DNA from: Atherix ibis
Lineage: Eukaryota > Arthropoda > Insecta > Diptera > Athericidae
Direction: 5' to 3'
DNA: 64,000 nucleotides
NCBI GenBank assembly: GCA_958298945.1
Contig: OY282610.1
Location: forward strand, 30,640,167 to 30,704,166
Within the stretch, counting starts at the first letter, position 1; every line of letters begins with the position of its first letter. Positions 36,476-47,639 of this stretch are shown here, one piece after another. The position numbers and the translations under genes were made by a program. The notes beneath the pieces are model-generated. The model searched no databases. It saw only the letters and a list, made by a program, of their open reading frames with translations, and was not told the origin of the DNA.

Positions 36476-38935
36476 AGAAATTTTCAGTAAAAATGTTCAG
36501 TGAAAATATTTAGTACAAATTTTTAGTATGAATTTCCAGTAAAAATTATCAGTAAAAACGTTCAGTAAAAATTTTCAGTAATAATTTTCTGTTCAAATTT
36601 TCAGAACAAAGTTTCTATAACAATTTTTAGTAAAAATTGTCAATAAAAATTTTCAGTAAAAAACTTCAGTAAAAAGTTTCAGTAAACATTTTCAGTAAAC
36701 ATTTTCAGTAAAAATTTGCAGCAAAAATTTTCTGTTAAAATTGTCTGTAAAAATTTCACTAAAAATATTCAGTAAAAACTTTCAGCAAAAATTTTCAGTA
36801 AAAATTTTCTGTTAAAATTGTCTGTAAAAATTTCGCTAAAAATATTCAGTAAAAACTTTCAGTAAAAATTTGCAGTAAAAATGTTCAGTAAAAATGTTTA
36901 GTAAAAACATTTAGTAAAAATTTTTAGAAACAATTTTGAGTAAAAACTTTCAGTAAGAATTTTCTGTGAAAATTTTCAGTAAAAATTTTCAGTAAAAATT
37001 TTCAGTAAAAATTTTCAGTAAAAATTTTCAGTAAAAATTTTCAGTAAAAATTTTCAGTAAAAATTTTCAGTAAAAATTTTCAAAAAAAATTTTCAGTAAA
37101 AATTTTCAGTAAAAATTTTCAGTAAAAATTTTCAGTAAAAATTTTCAGTAAAAATTTTCAGTAAAAATTTTCAGTAAAAATTTTCAGTAAAAATTTTCAG
37201 TAAAAATTTTCAGTAAAAATTTTCAGTCAAAATTTTCAGTAAAAATTTTCAGTAAAAATTTTCAGTAAAAATTTTCAGTAAAAATTTTCAGTAAAAATTT
37301 TCAGTAAAAATTTTCAGTAAAAATTTTCAGTAAAAATTTTCAGTAAAAATTTTCAGTAAAAATTTTCAGTAAAAATTTTCAGTAAAAATTTTCAGTAAAA
37401 ATTTTCAGTAAAAATTTTCAGTAAAAATTTTCAGTAAAAATTTTCAGTAAAAATTTTCAGTAAAAATTTTCAGTAAAAATTTTCAGTAAAAATTTTCAGT
37501 AAAAATTTTCAGTAAAAATTTTCAGTAAAAATTTTCAGTAAAAATTTTCAGTAAAAATTTTCAGTAAAAATTTTCAGTAAAAATTTTCAGTAAAAATTTT
37601 CAGTAGAAATTTTCAGTAAAAATTTTCAGTAAAAATTTTCAGTAAAAATTTTCAGTAAAAATTTTCAGTAAAAATTTTCAGTAAAAATTTTCAGTAAAAA
37701 TTTTCAGTAAAAATTTTCAGTAAAAATTTTCAGTAAAAATTTTCAGTAAAAATTTTCAGTAAAAATTTTCAGTAAAAATTTTCAGTAAAAATTTTCAGTA
37801 AAAATTTTCAGTAAAAATTTTCAGTAAAAACTTTCAGTAAAAATTTTCAGTAAAAATTTTCAGTAAAAATTTTCAGTAAAAATTTTCAGTAAAAATTTTC
37901 AGTAAAAATTTTCAGTAAAAATTTTCAGTAAAAATTTTCAGTAAAAATTTTCAGTAAAAATTTTCAGTAAAAATTTTCAGTAAAAATTTTCAGTAAAAAT
38001 TTTCAGTAAAAATTTTCAGTAAAAATTTTCAGTAAAAATTTTCAGTAAAAATTTTCAGTAAAAATTTTCAGTAAAAATTTTCAGTAAAAATTTTCAGTAA
38101 AAATTTTCAGTAAAAATTTTCAGTAAAAATTTTCAGTAAAAATTTTCAGTAAAAATTTTCAGTAAAAATTTTCAGTAAAAATTTTCAGTAAAAATTTTCA
38201 GTAAAAATTTTCAGTAAAAATTTTCAGTAAAAATTTTCAGTAAAAATTTTCAGTAAAAATTTTCAGTAAAAATTTTCAGTAAAAATTTTCAGTAAAAATT
38301 TTCAGTAAAAATTTTCAGTAAAAATTTTCAGTAAACATTTTCAGTAAACATTTTCAGTAAACATTTTCAGTAAACATTTTCAGTAAAAATTTTCAGTAAA
38401 AATTTTCAGTAAAAATTTTCAGTAAAAATTTTCAGTAAAAATTTTCAGTAAAAATTTTCAGTAAAAATTTTCAGTAAAAATTTTCAGTAAAAATTTTCAG
38501 TAAAAATTTTCAGTAAAAATTTTCAGTAAAAATTTTCAGTAAAAATTTTCAGTAAAAATTTTCAGTAAAAATTTTCAGTAAAAATTTTCAGTAAAAATTT
38601 TCAGTAAAAATTTTCAGTAAAAATTTTCAGTAAAAATTTTCAGTAAAAATTTTCAGTAAAAATTTTCAGTAAAAATTTTCAGTAAAAATTTTCAGTAAAA
38701 ACTTTCAGTAAAAACTTTCAGTAAGAATTTTCTGTGAAAATTTTCAGTAAAAATTTTAGGTAAAAATTTTCAGTAAAGAATTTCATTAAAAATATTCAGT
38801 AAAAATTTTCAGTAAAAATATTCAGTTAAAATGTTTAGTAATAATTTTCAGTAAAAATTTTCTGTTGAAATTGTCTATAAAAATTTTTTGGAAAATTTTT
38901 TTTAGTAAAAATCTGCAGTTGAACTTTTCAGTAGA
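36476..38935 (+). repeat. 13-bp minisatellite, TTTTCAGTAAAAA unit
   Basis: About 185 tandem 13-bp units. The core at about 36966-38710 (roughly 134 units) is almost invariant. Rare variants stand out: a lost CAGT at about 37081, CAGTC near 37227, one CAGTAG near 37603, CAGTAAAAAC near 37828, and four neighbouring CAGTAAACA units at about 38330-38385. Both flanks (36476-36960 and 38710-38935) are strongly diverged. Each unit contains AAAAATTTT. No spacers and no open frame of interest. Confidence 0.97.
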
Positions 38936-40670
38936 AATTTAAAAAAAAATGTTCTTAAAAAAAATGGATATAATAACGTTTAAAGCTTTGGAGAAAAAAT
39001 CTACTATACTAATGAAAATTTACAAACTTTACTAAAATAACTTAAATTTTTTTACTCAGTTAAACTTACTGTTTTTAGAATAATTTTTTAGAGATTGTTC
39101 ATATTTTATAGAACCCTTTAATCTTTGACTTTTTGTACATTACTTTTAATGAATAAATTCTTGCAATTTTGAACGATATTTAAAAAAATAAAATCCTTAC
39201 AACTACAAACAAAAAAGCTTAAGGAATTGTTATGAAAATTGTTGTTACGCACACTGGAAAAGAAAAATTGTTTGTGCATAGAAAAAATATTGATTATAAA
39301 ATGTACATTTTGAAAAATTAATAGCTTATAAATTCCTTTATAAAATAGCCTAAAATTATACAATATTAACTTTTATTTTCGGGCTACAAAAATAAAAGCA
39401 TAAATAACAAGTGAAAAATAAAAAAACTTAATCAAAAGCTTATTTTTAGAGATATGTATAAGAAGAAATGCAATATAAACTAGCAAATGAAAAGCCAGCA
39501 ATAATAATAGTAATAATTTATTGACAGCGTAACTGAAACGGGGTCAACTTTCGCCATTTAAACTCACAAGCGTCTCTAACATGATCCAACCTCTCCATTA
39601 TGCTCCACAATAAAAATTGACATCACAACTCTTACCACAATCTGCATTAAATAAAATTCATTTTTTGATTAAATGTGGAAAGGAAAGACCGAAAACAAAC
39701 AAGAAAAAGTGATTTGTTCTTTGGAGAGTGGAGGATGGGGATAGAGCACGCGAAGGAAGTCATGTTGGAGAAATTTATCACTCTCTATATCTGAGTCTCT
39801 AGTTATACGTATGTGTAAAAAATAAAAGTTAAAATTATGAAAATTGTATAAAAGTTAGTAAAATTTTTAAATATTTTTGTAAACACACACACATAAGAGT
39901 ACACATAAGCTTAAATGTTACAAATGTCATATAATCATCATAATAGTTATTACGCGTATATGATAATGTGCTACGACGTTCGTGTGCGTGTATGTGTATA
40001 AGTAAAAGTTTCAAAAGCTTACAACGAAAACAAAAAAAACTAGTCAATGTTCAAAATAGTTTTTCTTATTATAGTTTTTATTATTAAGTTGCTGTCATTT
40101 ATTAATTCGGTTTCATTATTTTTCTTAGTAATTTTGTTTTTTTTTTCACTCTACCTTTTATATATAAATGGCTCCATCGATTGGGTATGCCTCAACATTG
40201 ACCTTTCTCGGGGACAATACCATCGATTTGCACCTGAACACACATGAGTTCGTTGTTAAAGAAAAGCTCACAAAAATTATGTTATAACAGAAATTACAGC
40301 AAAACGTTCAATGAACTTAACCTTCGTAGTAATAATTTAGAAAGCGTTCAATGCTTTTTTTCTTATTCAAATTTTTTTTTGATTATTATTTTTTCGAATA
40401 TTTTTGCTTGCTTTTATTATGTTAATAAATGGTAACTAATATGATTGAGTTCAAATTTATATGTACATAATTTTGAATAATATCCCTCTCCGTTACGTAC
40501 GTAACATATATTATTGTTAATAATAAATATTACATTAATATATTTTTTAACCATTTTATTTACTATGAAATAATAATTAAATAATACGTTTAAAAATATT
40601 TTATAATTGAGAAAAAAAATCATGCTGATAATAGTTTTAAACTTTTTTCTAGTAAAAATTATATGCAATT
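38936..40670. other. A+T-rich stretch, no gene identified
   Basis: No gene seen. 39520-39810 and 40150-40260 are somewhat less A+T-rich. Frames at 39118-39363, 39835-40047 and 40417-40668 have no recognisable domain and are rich in codons expected from composition. Confidence 0.5.
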
Positions 40671-40675
40671 AAAAT

Positions 40676-42095
40676 TTTCGCCAAAATTGTTCAGAAAAAA
40701 AGTTCACTGAACATTTTTAGTGAGAATGTTCTGTAAAAATCTTCAGTAATATTTCTTCAGTATAAATTGATCGGTTAAAAATTTGTCACTAAAAATATGT
40801 CAGAAATAATTTGTCAGTAAATATTTGTCAGTAAAAACTTTCCATTGCAATTTTGACATTAAAAATTTTTAAGTAAAAGTTTGTCTGAGAAAATTTGTCA
40901 GTACAAATTTGCGTCTAAAAATTTTTAGGTAAAAAAATTGTCAGTAAAAAATATTTCATTTGTTAGTAAAAATTTTTCTGAAAAAATTGTCAGTAAAGAT
41001 TTGCCAGTTAAAATTTTCAGGTTTTTTAATTGTCAGTAAAAAATTTGTCAGTAAAAAAATTGCTAGTAACAAATATGTTCGGAAAAAGTTGTCAGTAAAA
41101 ATTTGTCAGTTAAAATTTTGTCAGTAAAAATTTTGTCAGTAAAAGTTTGTTAGCAAAAATTTGTAAGCGGAAAATTGTTAGGAAAAATTTGGCAGTAAAA
41201 ATTTTGTCAGTTAGTATTTGTCCGTAAAAACTTTCCAATACAATTTTGTTATTAAAAATTTGTTAGTAAAAATTTGTCAGTAAAAATTTGCCAGTTCAAA
41301 TTTTCAGGTAAAAAAATTGTCAGTAAAAAATTTGTCAGTAAAAAAATTGCCAGTAACAAATTTGTTCGAAAAAATTTGTCAGTAAAAATTTTCAGGTAAA
41401 AAAATTGTCAGTAAAAAATATTTCATTAAAAAAAATTGGCAGTTACAAATTTGTTCATAAAAATTTGTTAGTCAAAATTTGTCAGTAATAATTTTGTCAG
41501 TAAGTATTTGTCCGTAAAAACTTTCCAATACAATTTTGTCATTAAAAATTTGTTAGTAATAATTTGTCAGTAAAAATTTACCAGTTAAAATTTTTAGGTA
41601 AAAAAATTGTCAGTAAAAAATTTGTCAGTTAAAAAAATTGGCAGTAACAAATTTGTTCGTAAAAATTTGTTAGTCAAAATTTGTCAGTAAAAATTTTGTC
41701 AGTAAAAATTTTGGGAGTAAATATTTGTCAGCAAAAAATTGTCATGAAAAATTTTTCAGTATAAATTTGTTACTAAATATAATATTTGTCATTAAAAACT
41801 TTCCAATAAAATGTGGAAATTAAAAATTTGCTAGTAAAAATTTGTCTGAAAAAATTTCGCAGTAAAAATTTGTCAGCAAAAATTTGTTAGTAAAAATAGT
41901 TTTCAGTAAAAATTTTCTCAGTAAATAATATTTGTCAGAAAAAAATGTCCATTAAAATTTTAGTACATTAAAAAAAAAATTACAGTAACAAATTTGTCTG
42001 AAAAAATTTGTCAGTAAAAATTTACCAGTTAAGTTTGTCAGCAAAAATTTGCCAGCAAAAAATTGTCAGCAAAAAATTTGTCAGTAAAAAAAAAT
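40676..42095 (+). repeat. Diverged minisatellite, TTTGTCAGTAAAAA unit
   Basis: About 95-100 imperfect units of 13-16 bp sharing TTTGTCAGTAAAAA, with many indels. Longer phrases recur, for example CCGTAAAAACTTTCCAATAC near 41220 and 41510, about 290 bp apart, so there is a weak higher-order period. The CAGTA core links it to the arrays at 13.4 and 36.5 kb. Confidence 0.9.
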
Positions 42096-42685
42096 TTTTA
42101 ATATTAATTTTCTCCAAAACAATATTTGAAAAAATGTGACTAAATGAAAACTTAAAACAAAGTATTCGTATTAATTTTACTATTCCAAAAATCCTCAGTA
42201 TTTTTATAATACAAATCATACTCAAAGGATCTTACTGCATGCGTAGATTTTTACGAAATAGTAGTTTTTGTATTTCTTGAAACAAATGATACATGTCTAA
42301 GTATTATTATTTATTTCAATGGGCTTGCAATAGTTTTTCTTGATATTAGCTAATAAAATGTGTAGAAAAAATTATGAAATTAATAAAATAAAAAAATTAG
42401 AAATTCAAAGAAAATCTAACTAACCTATTTTATTTATGTTCGGTGAGTAAAAAAGATCATTCATGCATTAAAAAAAAAATTATGTTATTCGCTCAATCAA
42501 TGTAATATGGAAATTTCTCCTTTCTTCTTTAGTGATTAGTGCACCAAGGAAGGTGAAACAGAAATGCAACACAGCGAAGTGTAAGAAGATACAACTACAG
42601 ATTATATTATCTCAGATAATAGTTGGTAGGCACTATTACGATACGTCTTGATACAATATTTTACTATATTTTCTACTTGAATACT

Positions 42686-42956
42686 ATGAGCATAAATCAG
42701 TACAATTATGGGAATATGGACAAAGCCGTACAGGCATTGCGGACAAAATAGTTTTATGCAGTTTGCAATTTGCTTTCTACCTATTACCATTGGTGAAATT
42801 ATTCAATGCGATAAAAATTATTCCGGATCTATGGGTTTTACTCTTTCTATTTTAACCTATGGCGATTTTCACCTGGTTGCAAATCGTTATGAAAATAAGG
42901 TTACCGCAATTGTTCGTTCACAAAACAATTATTTTCCATGTTTCAATACCGAATGA
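42686..42956 (+). pseudogene. Possible pipsqueak-type HTH relic
   Basis: From ATG at 42686 one frame reads MSINQ then YNYGNMDKAVQALRTK and a TAG (42749-42751). NYGxxxxDKAxxAxR resembles the start of pipsqueak-type helix-turn-helix domains, as in pogo/Tigger-like transposases and some host regulators. The neighbouring frame (from ATG 42708, ending TGA 42956) continues with NSFMQFAICFLPITIGEII, which could be the second half of that domain after a one-base shift. The rest of that frame (GDFHLVANRYENK) has no firm match. The DNA is less A+T-rich than its surroundings. A relic of a pogo-like element is my preferred reading; chance similarity is possible. Confidence 0.35.
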
Positions 42957-44469
42957 AATCGAGTAACTTGAAGTTCATACCAAGTACAAAATATATTGTA
43001 CTTAAAAAAAGAAAAGAAATATATTTTGCAATTTTTATTTTACTCATCGTCACATTTTTATTATATTTGAAAATAAAATATGAAGAAAGACAAACAGAAT
43101 AATAGATAATGGGAAGAGAAAGTCATACATACGTACATACATGCACTCGTACTTAAAGACACTCTCTTTTTTTCGGTTTTTTCACATTTTATTTTATGGT
43201 CTAACTTGTGATGTTTTCGAAGTTGAAATAATTGGAAAATGAAAAGATTTACTTTTACTAATTCTAAAATTTTAATGCCTAACCCATATTCATATCAGAT
43301 ATTAACCCACCACCGTTTTACAGCTAAATATTGTTAAAGTGTTCGATTAATATGTAATTAGTATTTTTTATATCTAGATTGATGTTAGGGAATGCAGCAT
43401 TTCTGAAAATTATTGGTACACTACTCGTAGTTCTACTATCGGGCGTTCACGATATTAGTTAAATGCAAGATGGTAATTAAATTGAAAAATAAAAATTTAC
43501 AATTAATTTAATTAAAATAAAACGCTTTTTTCTCATAGAATTTTTATTAGTATTCTTATCAAAATAAATTATGAGTTTTTTTTTATTCAATTCCGTCTTG
43601 TATGATATTTACTTAAATACGAGTACTAAGACGCAATTGAATAATTTCACCGATTATGAGAGAAAATTCTCCGAATCTGATTTAGCAATTTTCGTTTTAC
43701 TTATTTTTTCTTATATGACTTTGAAAATATTTTTCAGATAAGCTTTATTTGTAATGTCTTAAAAATTTCGATTATTGATAGTTTTTGTTTGTTTGTTTTT
43801 TTGTTATTACTTATACGATGTCATTAAATAGAAAATATGTTAATAAAAAAATTAATAAATTATAATTTCCATCCTGACTAAGGCATTCTAATAATAAAAG
43901 ATATTCTGTGTAAAACAATGTTGATGTAAGAGTTTTGGGATTATTAGGAAGGTGGAATGATTAACCCCTACAACCAAAAGGGACTGTAAGTATGTGGTTT
44001 AGATGACTTCAGTCTTTCGTCAGTTGCATGAACCAGGTAGACGTGATTAGAATTTGTAGAATATGTAACCAAAAATAAGATTTTGAAAGGATATTTCGTT
44101 TGAAATTGAGCGAAAGTGAGTTGAGCGTTACAGGGTGGTTTCCGAATAGGAAATACACTTATTGTATGAGAGCAGAATATTCTTCTGAACCAAATGTTGT
44201 GCCAGTGTTTAGAAAGTATCGTCTTCAGTCTATATTTCTGCGAATCCTAATACGGATTAACTGTTATTTGCCCAAACCCATTGACTGGAATTACTACAAG
44301 ACCTGGAACTCAACGCATTTCGAGAGTCCTGCTAAAGTAAAAAAATTTAAAATGCAAAAAATTGTGACTAAACATAAGTCTTTTATACTAAAAGAATCAT
44401 TACTAAAAATCTTTCTAAAAAAAGAATTGAGACTGAAAACAATTCAGTTTGATACTGAAAATATATTTT
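42957..44469. other. A+T-rich stretch with one unassigned frame
   Basis: No recognised gene. A frame without an upstream in-frame ATG runs 44100-44474; its first ATG is at 44165, giving about 100 codons. It includes VPVFRKYRLQSIFLRILIRI and no domain that I know. Its last third enters the satellite array, which argues against a conserved gene. Confidence 0.4.
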
Positions 44470-44900
44470 ATTGATCTTGTAGTAAATGAAAATATTAATT
44501 TTTGTACTAAAAATATCTCAATTGTATTGTACTAAAAAATTGTACACTCAGAATGTGAATTTAGTTGTAAATAATTGATAGTAAAATATGTAAAATGTGT
44601 AATATTGTAAAAAAGTCGATACTAAATTTGTACTAAAAAAAAGTGATTTGTATTAAATAAAAAGTGATTTGTACTAAAAAAAACTTTTTGTAAAAATATG
44701 AATTTTATGCTACAAAAATTGATATAAGAAATATAAAAATTTGTGCTAAAACAATAAATAGTAAAAAAAAAATCAATCTAAAAATATCAATTTTGTACTA
44801 AAAATATCTCATTTGTACTAAAAAATTCTACACTCAGAATGTGAATTTAGTTATAAATAATTGATAATAATTCACATTTTTATTGTAAAAAAGTCGATAT

Positions 44901-45001
44901 TTTTTAGTACAAATGCATACATTTAGTATCGACTTTTTTACAATAATAATGCGTATTCTTGTAAAAAAGTCGATACTAAATGTATGCATTTGTACTAAAA
45001 A
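44901..45001. repeat. Perfect 43-bp inverted repeat
   Basis: 44901-44943 is the exact reverse complement of 44959-45001, with a 15-base spacer. The right arm is the normal array sequence (GTCGATACTAAATGTATGCA); the left arm is an inverted copy of it. Confidence 0.95.
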
Positions 45002-45539
45002 AAAGTGATTTGTACTAAAAAAAATTGATTTGTACTAAAAAAAGTAATTTGTACTAAAAAAACTTTTTTTAAAAATATAAATTTTATGCTAAAAAAATTC
45101 ATACAAGAAATATAAAAATTTGTGCTAAAACAATTAAAAGTAAAAAAAATTACTAAAAATATCAATTTTGTACTAAAAATATCTCATTTGTACTAAAAAA
45201 TTCTACACTCAGAATGTGAATTTAGTTGTAAATAATTGATAATAAAAATGTGAAATGGGTATTATTGTAAAAAAGTCGATACTAAATGTATGCATTTGTT
45301 CTAAAGAAAAGTGATTTGTACCAAAAAAATTGATTTGTACTAAAAAAAAGTAATTTGCACTAAAACAAACTTTTTGTAAAAATATGAATTTTATGCTAAA
45401 AAAATTGATACAAGAAATATAAAAATTTGTACTACAACAATTAATAGTAAAAAAAATCAATCTAAAAATATCAATTTTGTACTAAAAATATCTCATTTGT
45501 ACTAAAAAATTCTACACTCAGAATGTGAATTAAGTTGTA

Positions 45540-45594
45540 AATAATTGATAATAAAAATGTGAAAGGGTTTTTTACATTTTTATTATCAATTATT
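45540..45594. repeat. 25-bp inverted repeat, 5-base loop
   Basis: AATAATTGATAATAAAAATG and five more bases (45540-45564) pair with 45570-45594 with one mismatch. The left arm is ordinary array sequence, the right arm its inversion. Confidence 0.9.
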
Positions 45595-47639
45595 GCACTA
45601 AAAAAGTGGTTTGTACTAAAAAAAACGGTTCTTAAAAATATGGAGTTTATACAAAAAAAATTTATATAAAAAAATAAAAACTTGTGCTAAAGCAATTAAT
45701 AGTAAAGAAAAATCACTCTAAAAATATCAATTCTGTACTAGAAATATCAACACTAAAAAATCATCACTAAAAATATAAATTTGGTAACAATTTGGACTTG
45801 AATTTTGTCCAGCAAAAAACTACTTAAAGAATAAATTTTTGCATTAGAAAAATACGAACTTTTTAGAAAAAAATTGAGACTAAAGATATGAATTTTCTGA
45901 CTAAAACAGTCGATACTAAAAAAAAATCAATAATATATGTTTAATTGATTTTGGAGTAAATGAATCGACACTTAAAATACGAATTTTTATACTAAAAATA
46001 TCTCATTTGTACTAAAAAATTCTACACCCGGACTGTGAATTTTTTAGTAAATAATTGATACTAAAAATGTGAAATGTGTACTATTGTAAAAAAGTCGATA
46101 CTAATTTGTACTAAAAAAATTGATTTGTACTAAAAAAAAGTGATTTGTACTTAAAAAAAAACTTTTTTTAAAAATATGAATTTTATGCTAAAGAAATTGA
46201 TACAAGAAATATAAAAATTTATGCTAAAACAATTAATAGTAAAGAAAAATCACTCTAAAAATATCAATTTTGTACTAAAACTATCAACACTAAAAAATCA
46301 TCACTCAAAATATAAATTTGGTAACAATTTGGACTTGAATTTTGTCCAACAAAAAACTACTTAAAGAATAAATTTTTGCATTAGAAAAATACGAACTTTA
46401 TACTAAAAAAAAAAATGAATACTAAAATTATGCATTTTATCACAAAAAAATGAGACTAAAGATATGAATTTTCTGACTAAAACAATCGATACTAAAAAAA
46501 AATCAATAATATATGTTTAATTGATTTTGGAGTAAATGAATCGACACTTAAAATACGAATTCTTATACTAAAAATATCTCATTTGTACTAAAAAATTCTA
46601 CACTCAGACTGTGAAATTTTTAGTAAATAATTTATAGTAAAAATGTGGAATGTGTACTATTGTAAAAAAGTCGATACTAATTTGTACTAAAAAAATTGAT
46701 TTGTACTAAAAAAAAGTGATTTGTACTTAAAAAAAACTTTTTTTAAAAATATGAATTTTATGCTAAAAAAATTGATACAAGAAATATAAAAATTTATGCT
46801 AAAACAATTAATAGTAAAAAAAATTACTCTAAAAATATCAATTTTGTACTAAAAATATCAACAATAACAAATCATCATTAAAAATATAAATTTGCTAATA
46901 ATTTGGATTTGAATTTTGTCCACAAAAAAAAACTACTTAAAGTATAAATTTTTGCATTAGAAAAATACGAACTTTTTAGAAAAAAAATGAGACTAAAGAT
47001 ATGAATTTTCTGACTAAAACAATCGATACTAAAAAAAATCAATAATATGTTTAATTGATTTTGGAGTAAATGAATCGACACTTAAAATACGAATTTTTGT
47101 ACTAAAAATATCTCATTTGTACTAAAAAATTCTACACTCAGAATGTGAATTTTTTAGTAAATAATTGATAGTAAAAATGTGAAATGTGTACTATTGTAAA
47201 AAAAGTCGATACTAATTTGTACTAAAAAAATTGATTTGTACTAAAAAAAAGGGATTTGTACTAAAAAAAACTTTTTTTAAAAATATGAATTTTATGCTAA
47301 AAAAATTGATACAAGAAATATAAAATTTTATGCTAAAACAATTAATAGTAAAGAAAAATCAGTCTAAAAATATCAATTTTGTACTAAAAATATCAACAAT
47401 AAAAAATCATCATTAAAAATATAAATTTGCTAATAATTTGGATTTGAATTTTGTCCACAAAAAAAACTACTTAAAGTATGAATTTTTGCATTAGAAAAAT
47501 ACGAAATTTGTACTAAATAAAAATGAATACTAAAATTATAAAAAAAAATTAGACTAAAGTAAATGAATTTTCTGACTAAAACAATCGATACTAAAAAATA
47601 TGATTTTTGTGAAAGTTGCATTGGAGCGAGTATATGCTA

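Larger units (their letters stand above)
44470..47620 (+). repeat. ACTAAAAA array with higher-order units
   Basis: Short TTGTACTAAAAA-like motifs organised into longer units. A marker phrase, CTACACTCAGAATGTGAAT, recurs near 44542, 44829, 45204, 45512, 46023, 46599 and 47132. Spacings are about 287, 375, 308, 511, 576 and 533 bp. The longer units (from about 45.5 kb) add a segment with GGACTTGAATTTTGTCC and TTGATTTTGGAGTAAATGAA that the shorter ones lack. The open frames within (for example minus 45209-45460 and 46878-47081) are by-products of the repeats and recur with them. Confidence 0.92.

Noticed and set aside
13445..42095. Tandem 13-14 bp arrays considered as CRISPR arrays
   Set aside because: Units are contiguous with no unique spacers, and there are no cas genes; these are minisatellites in eukaryotic DNA.
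42708..42956. FLYWCH-type zinc finger in the frame containing GDFHLVANRYENK
   Set aside because: The Cys/His pattern is incomplete and the frame's first part is the shadow of a better psq-like frame; I could not support it.
45209..47621. Similar minus-strand frames (45209-45460, 46878-47081, 47430-47621)
   Set aside because: They recur because they are translations of the same satellite unit; not a gene family.
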